From NCBI GenBank assembly GCA_025331435.1, contig JAIWNI010000009.1, forward strand, positions 372,001 to 436,000: DNA of 64,000 nucleotides. The letters are read 5' to 3'. The stretch is from Choanephora cucurbitarum. Taxonomy: Eukaryota > Mucoromycota > Mucoromycetes > Mucorales > Choanephoraceae. Positions within the stretch are counted from its first letter, which is position 1. Every line of letters begins with the position of its first letter. Below the pieces are notes generated by a model. That model had not been told where the DNA came from. It did no database searches and saw only the letters and a program-made list of their open reading frames with translations. Both the position numbers and the translations under genes were made by a program. Of this stretch, positions 56,981 to 64,000 are shown piece by piece.

Positions 56981-57588
56981 AAGAGAAAGAAGAGAGATGG
57001 ATGTAAATTGCTCGTAATAAAAAACTGGCTTTGCTTTTTCTATCTTATCTCATTGCACCATAAGTACCTTTCTGTACATTTTTACGGATTTGCTATTTTT
57101 GGATGCATATGGCCGCATAAGCATTAGCATTGACAATTGTCATGTTTGCGGTAATAAAGTAAAGACAACTTTCTCTGAAAAAAGAAACAGGCCATCATTC
57201 CAAAACCAAAAACATCGTACTGAGTTTGTTTATCGGAGTGTATGCCAATAATCAGCAATTAATTTATAACCATGTTGAATGGTCAAGGCAGGGTTCAGCG
57301 ATCAATTGATTTTAGACACGATTATTATTTTCATAGTTACGACTTACATTTGCGCCCGTTGCCAAAAGTTTTGACTAAGAGAAGTTGAAGAAAAGAAAAA
57401 GCAAACAAGTAGCCAAATCGTTATCACATAATTTATTACACCAACACAAGGTTGGTGCTACACAATACATTCTGGTTACTGAGAATAATTAAGAGATGTT
57501 TTTATTTTTATTTTTGTTTCGCTTTGCCTTCTCTTTTTTTTCATCTCCTGCTGCTCATCTTGCTTTATTGCTCATCTTACTCTAGAGC
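56981..57588. other. Intergenic, no gene recognised
   Basis: AT-rich gap between importin-13 and the next gene. It ends in a TTTTTATTT/CT-rich leader just before the ATG at 57589. No repeat or RNA gene recognised. Confidence 0.5.
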
Positions 57589-59557
57589 ATGGCGTCCAGT
57601 ATGGGAATAAAAAGGCCAACACCGCCTTTATCGTCGAGCCATGCAATATCTTCACACAATCCTATCCAATTAGCAGCTATCTCTAATTTTAAGTTGGCTC
57701 AACTAACTTTTGCACCTCCCGATCTTCATTCACTCAGAAAAACAGCAGCTATAAAAAATATGATCGAAGATATATATACCAATACACCTGCTGAATGGTT
57801 ACAACAAATGACTCGCTGGCAGTTTTTTACCGCTGAGTAAAGTGATAAGACAGTGGCTATTTATTCACTATTCAAGCTAACTTGCTTCTTGGATTAATAG
57901 ATCATTAGATGAGATGACTCAAGAGGGTCTAGAAGAAATATTTGCTCAATATGCACAGACGATTGAAGCATTCAGACCTGTCAGCTCGGCACCGTCTTAT
58001 CAAACTCAAGATGATATATATTCTGATGATGACGATGACGATGACGAAGGTGATGATCTTTGGTTGGAAGAGGATCAAGGGAAAGAGGCACTAGCACTCA
58101 AAAAAGTTACACTTTACCAACAGCAAAATGGTCTTGAAGAAATCCAATCAGATGATTTGCTCTTCTCTCATCCAAATTATAACCTTTCATCAGAGTCGGT
58201 AGATCCAGCAGCACGCACGACCTCGCCATTGTCTGAAAAACCCCTGCCTGCTAATCCTACATCAAATGACGATACAGCTTTGAAAGCTAGGAGAAAAAGC
58301 GGGTTTGCAGGTAATATGAATCGATTGAGTTGGACAAGTGACACTGGTATCACCTCTCACATCGTTTCTCAAAATCTGGCAAACGAAATTATGAGTCTGT
58401 TTGATATGGACTTCTCTGTTGATATCAAGGTTAACACTGCACCTAAATTACCAGAGCTACCTTTCAAGCCACAAAGAAAATCACAAAACAGAACATCTTC
58501 AGATATGATGTCGGCCTTAATGCCTGCTTTTGAGCAAATTGCATTGGAAAACTCACCCCAAAAACTGGAATACAATTACCAACAATCACCTCGAGTTAAG
58601 CCTAACTTGGTGGTTAATTCTCTACCTAAAAGATCGTCCTCCTTAAGAAACAGGCAGGAAGCAACAGCGAGAAACAAAAAAGTAGAAAACAAAGAAGTGG
58701 AAAACAAAGAAGTGGCAACAGCCTCACCACCAGTTACTCTGCCAGCTTCACCTGATACCCCTGTTGAAAAGACGCTATCCAAAAAGAAATCTCTACTTCG
58801 CCTTATTACTAAGAAGAAGCTGCCAAAGGATATCGCTCACAACTCTGATATTTCTTTATCAGCAAGTGGAACTCACCATGTTGATGCTTATCAGCCTCAA
58901 TTTAGTAACAATAACGGAATAACCAACACGCCTCGAAAGACGAGTACATCTACTGTCAACTCAACAATAAGTTCGTCTTCTTCTTGGTCAAATATTTCAG
59001 AAGTTATCGAGCCACAGCCTATACCACAAAAGCCGTTACCCGATCCTCCTTTATCACCTGATATTGTACCACCTTCTCCTTTTTCGTACACAAGTGATGA
59101 AAGCAACAAGAAACACTCTCGTCGTGCTCGTTCAACAAAAAAGAAGAGAAAATCAGTAATGGAGAAAACAAAATCAAAACGAAAGAGTACCAACATTCTG
59201 CAAACAGCATCGACTTCGCCTGATGCTAACCCAGTACCACAACCAAAGAATCTTAGCCGGTCTAAGTCTGCCTTCATCAAAATCGGGAGTGGTCTCAAGA
59301 ACAAGAAACAAGAAAAGCAAATCAAACGAACATCTTCTGCAAAGACATGGGCAGAAAATACAAAGAAATTCCAAGAAAATGACTCTGCTTTGGTGCTTTC
59401 ATCTGATCATTTACAGGACGCCAATGCTGCTAAAGTCAGCAGAATATATAGCGAACCTCCAGAGGAAATTATGCCTACACCTTCAACAAGTTTTGTCAAA
59501 AGAATGGCATCTTTTAGCTGGCGTATGAAGTCTCGAAATAAGGCAGTTGAGGTTTAA
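57589..59557 (+). CDS. Ser/Pro/Lys-rich hypothetical protein
   Basis: Two exons, 57589-57836 and 57901-59557; 634 residues. Residues 30-110 look folded and helical (NFKLAQLTFAPPDLHSLRKTAAIKNMIEDIY, EWLQQMTRWQFFTAE). An Asp run follows (DDDDDDEGDD). The rest is low-complexity: PxxP stretches (IPQKPLPDPPLSP) that could bind SH3 domains, a KKVENKEVENKEV mini-repeat and several basic clusters (RRARSTKKKRKS). The shape suits a cortical or signalling adaptor, but I recognise no family and propose no function. The second exon carries over 85% of the protein. Confidence 0.7.
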
Positions 59558-59680
59558 CAAAAAAATGTTTGCCTTGTCGATACCCATATGCCTATTTTCT
59601 TTCCTTTAGCACTAGACCTCTTTCATCGTTTCTTTTGTTGTCCATGCGTTGATGCACAGTTGTGTCTTATTGTTTCTTGA

Positions 59681-59710
59681 TTTTAATTGATTTTAATTGA
59701 TTTTAATTGA
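59681..59710 (+). repeat. 10-bp tandem repeat TTTTAATTGA
   Basis: Three exact units with partial flanking units, in the 3' flank of the Ser/Pro-rich gene. AT-only spacing suggests replication slippage. Confidence 0.85.
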
Positions 59711-59984
59711 TTTTTTGTCTAATATATGTTTTTTAAATGTACTTGTATTTTAGAACAAAAAAGCGGTATGTTTCTCCATACACCAGACTTCTGTTGAAGT
59801 AGTTTTATGTTTATTGAGACCTTGGCAATAATGCAAGTATCGTGAAAATGAGTCAAGTTGATGTGGAAAGTGTAACAAACATAGCCTCAACTTCAAAGCC
59901 TTTTGTTTCATTACTATATTATAAGTATTTTCTCCTTTTTTTTATCTCTTTCTCTCTCTTTTGAAAATTTGCCTGTACTTTTTT

Positions 59985-61904
59985 ATGATTTATAAGAGAA
60001 ACAGGTTTTCATCAGAAATCCTATTTCGAGTTTCCAGTTATTTGTCTTTTAAGGACTACTATACTTGTTTGCATGTATGCTGGTTCTGGCATCATGTTTT
60101 CCTTCGAGCTCTATACAAGACAGTAACAATCAAATCAGAAACGCAACTAAGACAACTGATTGCGTCTCTCCAGCTTTCAAAAACATTTGCTAACGACAAC
60201 AAACAACACCGTGGTCTTTTGATAAAACAGCTTTATCTTTGTAGTCGCTCTATTGCTACTGCTTCTAGAAAAGAGCACACTATTGATCAACAAGTTTATT
60301 TATCACAGAATGATCTTGAGCTTTTGTCTGACCTTTGTCCAGAGTTAGAGGTCTTAGACTTTGATGTCAAACAATGGCAACACTTGAACATAGAATCTAA
60401 TATAGTACCATGGAAGCGACTGCAGCAATGCGCTCCTATTCATTTGTGTAATCTGAATGCACCATTTCTTACAGCATTTAATGGAAGTAGACTGGTAGAG
60501 TTGACCGTTCTTTATCATTGGGAAGAACTAGATATCTTGACGACAAGACTTGGTGCTGTACCTGCTTTAGCTAAGCTGACTCTTAACGTCGTGGATGATT
60601 CGGCTGGAACGTCACCACATATAAGTCAAAGTTTACAAACACTGCATGCATCGTTACCTCAGCTTAAGCATCTCTCACTTGTGTGTAACAGTTCCCCTCG
60701 TTCGGAAGCATTGTCCATCACTGCACGAGACTCCAGATGTCTTTCTCCCTTTGAACAGCCGTCCAGATTGAGGAATCTATTACTACATGGCCATGTTGAC
60801 TCGGTAAAATGGTTTGATTTTATTGCAATGAACTACCCGGATTTGGAGAGCTTGAGCTTAACGAATCTTAGCAACAGCAGATTCGGTACTAAGTGGATGT
60901 GGCAAAATGCTTTGGTTCGTATGATTCAGAAGCTACCTTTACTCAAATCATTAAGTTTAGGTGGCGAAAACATTTCACAATTATTTGCAAGCAATTTTGC
61001 TTTGGAGCTGAAAAAAGCTACCTGTTCAATACAAGATGTTTCTATTGACTTACATGCGTATCAAGCAATTGAGTCATGTCAGTTTTTATTGTCAGTTGCC
61101 GCACTCGGTGTTCATCAACTAAAGCACTTAAAGCTACACGTATGGGAACAATTACCTGGATGGTCTGGTGCTACATCGAATTTGTTTAAATGCCAACAGC
61201 TTGTTTCGCTTGAGCTATCGTTGTCAGCTGGGCTCGTAGGCCAGTTTCCCTACACCTCTTTTCTTATTGACAATTTTTTAAAGCATATGTCATGCCTACA
61301 GAACTTTGTTCTTGTTGGAGCAGATGTGCAGGTCGCATGTGGACATTTTCAAGAACATGTAGAAGATAATCAAAAATTTGCTTTACGAAAATTGAAGATC
61401 TGTCGATCAAGAATAAGAAGGCATGAAACGACCTCAAGATTTCTTTCTTATTGTTGCCCAAAACTCAAGCAACTCGTCTTAGACGAATGCAAAATTGACA
61501 GAAAAGGCAAATACCAGAAAAGTCTTTTTTCAAACAGATGTCATCTCTCCTTCATGCACAGCAATCTTTCCAAGGTTAAACTTAGTTCACTCTTAGTTTA
61601 TTTCAACCCAGTTCAAATCAACGATTACATTGGCGTTGAACTGCTTGTTTCATGTTCTCGCAAAATGATGTGGTATAGCATAGACAGATCAACAAAGCTG
61701 TTGGGACGTCCTGTCTACAAGCTGTGCGATAGGCAAGATGAGTACCTTGAGCTTTTTGGTTCTTACAATTCTTATAGTCCATCGCAGAAACTTGCCCAAG
61801 CTATGCCTTGTAGCTATATACCTACTATAGGCATAATTACATTACACTTAAAATCAGCACCTTTTGAACTATATCTGGATGATCTGAGGATACCAACAAA
61901 CTAA
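59985..61904 (+). CDS. F-box protein with leucine-rich-repeat-like region
   Basis: Single exon, 639 residues from ATG 59985 (an in-frame ATG at 59961 would add eight hydrophobic residues). Residues 5-45 form an F-box (FSSEILFRVSSYLSFKDYYTCLHVCWFWHHVFLRALYKTV), the Skp1-binding element of SCF ubiquitin ligases. The rest carries irregular leucine-rich repeats (LYLCSRSI, LSDLCPELEVLDFD, LPQLKHLSLVCN, YPDLESLSLTNLS, LKSLSLGGENIS, CPKLKQLVLDECKI), which usually recruit substrates. Large families of such proteins are typical of Mucoromycota. The substrate is unknown. Confidence 0.82.
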   Translation: MIYKRNRFSSEILFRVSSYLSFKDYYTCLHVCWFWHHVFLRALYKTVTIKSETQLRQLIASLQLSKTFANDNKQHRGLLIKQLYLCSRSIATASRKEHTIDQQVYLSQNDLELLSDLCPELEVLDFDVKQWQHLNIESNIVPWKRLQQCAPIHLCNLNAPFLTAFNGSRLVELTVLYHWEELDILTTRLGAVPALAKLTLNVVDDSAGTSPHISQSLQTLHASLPQLKHLSLVCNSSPRSEALSITARDSRCLSPFEQPSRLRNLLLHGHVDSVKWFDFIAMNYPDLESLSLTNLSNSRFGTKWMWQNALVRMIQKLPLLKSLSLGGENISQLFASNFALELKKATCSIQDVSIDLHAYQAIESCQFLLSVAALGVHQLKHLKLHVWEQLPGWSGATSNLFKCQQLVSLELSLSAGLVGQFPYTSFLIDNFLKHMSCLQNFVLVGADVQVACGHFQEHVEDNQKFALRKLKICRSRIRRHETTSRFLSYCCPKLKQLVLDECKIDRKGKYQKSLFSNRCHLSFMHSNLSKVKLSSLLVYFNPVQINDYIGVELLVSCSRKMMWYSIDRSTKLLGRPVYKLCDRQDEYLELFGSYNSYSPSQKLAQAMPCSYIPTIGIITLHLKSAPFELYLDDLRIPTN

Positions 61905-61943
61905 TCGATAACTTTACATTTATTAAATGAATCAATAAACAGA

Positions 61944-62240
61944 TTAACAGATTACAGACTTAAATTTTTCTGATGGAACTCGCATAGTATAATGAGCAGG
62001 CACAACGTAAAGATTTCCCTTGCATCCATCATCAGTCCACATAGCGCAATGGCTACTGCCAGTGTTTTGAACATAAGCCGCCTTGAAAGAATTTGGAAAT
62101 TCAGCACAGCGATGATTAGCGCTTAGCACACCAGACCTTGATCCTTTGTCAGAAGTGTATAGAATCAGACCATCTCCAGACCCAAAAAGAGCAAAGATAC
62201 TTGGAAGTATAAGCAAAATGGAAAACAACTCAATCTTCAT
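61944..62240 (-). CDS. Small secreted protein with four cysteines
   Basis: 98 residues. MKIELFSILLILPSIFALFGSG is a clear signal peptide with a likely cut after residues 17-22. The mature part of about 78 residues has four Cys (RCAEF, HCAMW, GCKG, and Cys as the final residue), enough for two disulphides. The C...(C.MWTDDGCKGNLYVVPAHY)...SVIC pattern recalls small extracellular beta-rich (crystallin-like) proteins of fungi; this is a weak resemblance. In-frame upstream ATGs (e.g. 62282) would spoil the signal peptide. No function assigned. Confidence 0.7.
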   Translation of the reverse strand: MKIELFSILLILPSIFALFGSGDGLILYTSDKGSRSGVLSANHRCAEFPNSFKAAYVQNTGSSHCAMWTDDGCKGNLYVVPAHYTMRVPSEKFKSVIC

Positions 62241-62389
62241 ATTATTAATGACTGAATAAACAGGAAGAAAAGCAATAGCCAAGGATTTTACTTCTTATTT
62301 CATTATTCTGAAACAAATTTATTTGACTCAAAACAACAATGTGGTCTTTGATCTTACAAGGGTTTCTAGCTAAACGAAATGTCCCAAAA

Positions 62390-64000
62390 TCAAATACGAT
62401 GCGAGCTATTAGCGGTTTTGGGAGCCCTGTACAAACGCAACAGTAGACTAGAACATACAACACTGACGCTAGAAGCAACCATAGCTATGCCTGCAATATA
62501 GGGAGGCAGTCCTTGACCTGTTGCAGGATATAATACGCCGGCAGCGATAGGAATAGCAACAGTATTGTACAAAAATGCCCATAGAAAATTAAATCGAATG
62601 CGCTGAACAACTGTCTTGGAGAGATCATACATTGTCAAAAGATCCATCAAGTTGTTTCTGATCAGCACAATGCTAGCAGCCTCAATAGCAATATCTGTCG
62701 CCGAACCGACGGAAATACTTGTGTATGTAAGTAACTTTGAACAGAATACATCACTTGGTTATAGCCACTTACCCAACATCTGCTTGTGCAAGAGCTGGTG
62801 AATCATTAATACCATCACCAACCATTGCTACAACTGCGTTTTCATGCTTTCTAAGTCTTCTATAATGCTTGCTGAAATTATGGTTCTGCTGCTCATTTGA
62901 ACGGATACCTCTTCTTTGTAGATTTCTGATTTTGTCGGCTTTTTGTTCAGGTTTCACGCCTGCAAGAACATGGTCTGAATTTATACCTAGTTGTTTGCCA
63001 ACAGCGTTTCCAGTACGTTCATTGTCACCTGTTATCATCCATACTTCAATATTCCTTTCTTGTAATTCAGAAATGAGCTGCATGGCTTCTGGGCGAGGTA
63101 TATCAGCTATAGCTAATTGAGCTATCATCATTGTTCTAGAGGCACTACAGCATAGTGAACTTGTAGCACAGTGACAAACATCACAAGCACAATCGTTTCT
63201 ACAGCCTTCTTTGTGGCTGTCAGCACTGGAAGGTTCTCTATCATTGTCGGATACGGGTGAAGCAGATACCATGACTATAGACTGCCCGAGGTTTTGCCAA
63301 TCTGTCAATAGGTTATGACAACTCTTTGTTTGATATGAATTCTGATAACGAGCATGATTCTCATCCATCCATTCTTGATTTCCTAGAAATACATTAAGAG
63401 CACGTACGTTCTGTAATCTACCGGCCAAATTGCATGAAAGATCTGATGACAGTGTGATTGTGGCAAGTAAGCCTCGTCCTGGTATTTCTTGAGCATTTGT
63501 AATCATTACACCTTCAAAATGATCGAGGGCTTTACTAGGACGATTAGCATCGCTCTCTTCCTCTTCTTCTTGTTCAGAAGCAATCACATCATTGGTAAGA
63601 AGCTCGATGTCAGATATGTTTGGATTTTCCAACAATTGTTCAATGATATACCGAGATTTCTTCTCAATTGACTTAGATAGCGGATGATTACTGGCAGAAC
63701 TAACACAACCAAGGATCTTCCATATAGTTATTCTTTGACCAGCAGTATTGTCTTTTGTCTTTTCTGGAGCACTCTGATCAATCCAGACATGTGTCACAAG
63801 AGGTTTGCCCATCGTCAAAGTTCCTGTCTTGTCAAATGCAACTGTAGTGATTCTATTTGCCATCTCCAAAGCATATCCACCACCTTTAATCAACACGCCA
63901 TACTTGGCAGCAACACCAGTTCCTACCATAACAGCTAAAGAATAGTTTTTTTTTAAATAAATTGTTTCTTTCATTCTGTTCGCGTTAGATTACCTGTAGG
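62390..64000 (-). CDS. CCC2: Copper-type P1B ATPase (CCC2/ATP7-like), 3' part, runs off the right edge
   Basis: Visible exons read leftward: 64000-63994 (incomplete), 63934-62773, 62717-62390; about 498 residues of the C-terminal half. The cut exon ends in PT, which with the next exon gives PTAVMVGTG, the segment just after the CPC metal site. Then: DKTGTLT, the P1B-specific SNHPLSKS, TGDNERTGNAVGKQLGI, MVGDGINDSPALAQADVG, and two final helices (FLWAFLYNTVAIPIAAGVL, PPYIAGIAMVASSVSVVCSSLLL). Such pumps load copper into the late Golgi for multicopper oxidases. An unusual Cys-rich insert (GCRNDCACDVCHCATSSLCC) sits in the nucleotide-binding domain. The N-terminal metal-binding domains are outside the window. 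Confidence 0.93.

Noticed and set aside
1..64000. tRNA, rRNA, CRISPR or bacterial operon features
   Set aside because: None seen by eye; the spliceosomal introns and gene content are eukaryotic. A tRNAscan run would be needed to exclude a missed tRNA.

Overview
The window is a piece of a filamentous fungal nuclear genome, most likely an early-diverging lineage of the Mucoromycota (Mucorales type). Supporting this: AT-rich intergenic DNA; many short GT-AG introns (about 45-100 nt, up to 17 exons per gene); a fungal set of housekeeping genes (ENA-type ATPase, dihydroorotase, Kes1-like oxysterol-binding protein, Not1, Sus1, RTC4 domain); long mucoromycete-style Sel1-repeat and Ser/Pro-rich proteins; and DIRS, PIF/Harbinger and LINE-type transposable elements. 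The species cannot be fixed from sequence reading alone.

Layout: 0.5-3.3 kb is a PIF/Harbinger DNA transposon with 23-bp terminal inverted repeats, a TAA target duplication, an intact Myb/SANT accessory gene and a frameshifted transposase. 5-10 kb holds a queuine tRNA-ribosyltransferase accessory subunit, convergent with dihydroorotase, then a HEAT-repeat gene resembling the axonemal dynein assembly factor DNAAF5. 10.7-14 kb holds an oxysterol-binding protein and a nine-exon DUF4211 protein with a PCNA-box-like N-terminus. 14.4-20.1 kb is a 1,798-residue Sel1-repeat protein with an N-myristoylation-like start. 20.4-21.3 kb is an RS/FHA-domain SNIP1 homologue. 21.8-26.2 kb is a structurally complete DIRS retrotransposon (Gag, RT-RNase H, tyrosine recombinase, 88-bp inverted repeats, internal complementary region). 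27.5-33.4 kb holds an ENA-type P-type ATPase and a GH36 raffinose synthase/alpha-galactosidase-like gene. 33.6-36.4 kb is a graveyard: a proteasome beta-1 fragment, a dead copy of the SNIP1 gene and a decayed LINE.

37.7-44 kb holds an M13 peptidase, a hypothetical protein, an RTC4-domain protein and ATP synthase subunit f. 44.7-50.7 kb is the CCR4-NOT scaffold NOT1. 51.6-57 kb is a compact block of SUS1, NAA10 and an importin-13-like receptor; SUS1 and NAA10 overlap at their stop codons, and NAA10 and the importin share a 134-bp divergent promoter. 57.6-64 kb holds a Ser/Pro-rich protein, an F-box/LRR-like protein, a small cysteine-containing secreted protein and the 3' part of a copper-type P1B ATPase that runs off the right edge.

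There is no evident functional clustering. The genes are unrelated housekeeping loci separated by transposons. No tRNA, rRNA or CRISPR array was recognised. Exon borders were set by eye from GT-AG sites, reading phase and similarity to remembered protein families; every multi-exon model below is phase-consistent and free of internal stops.
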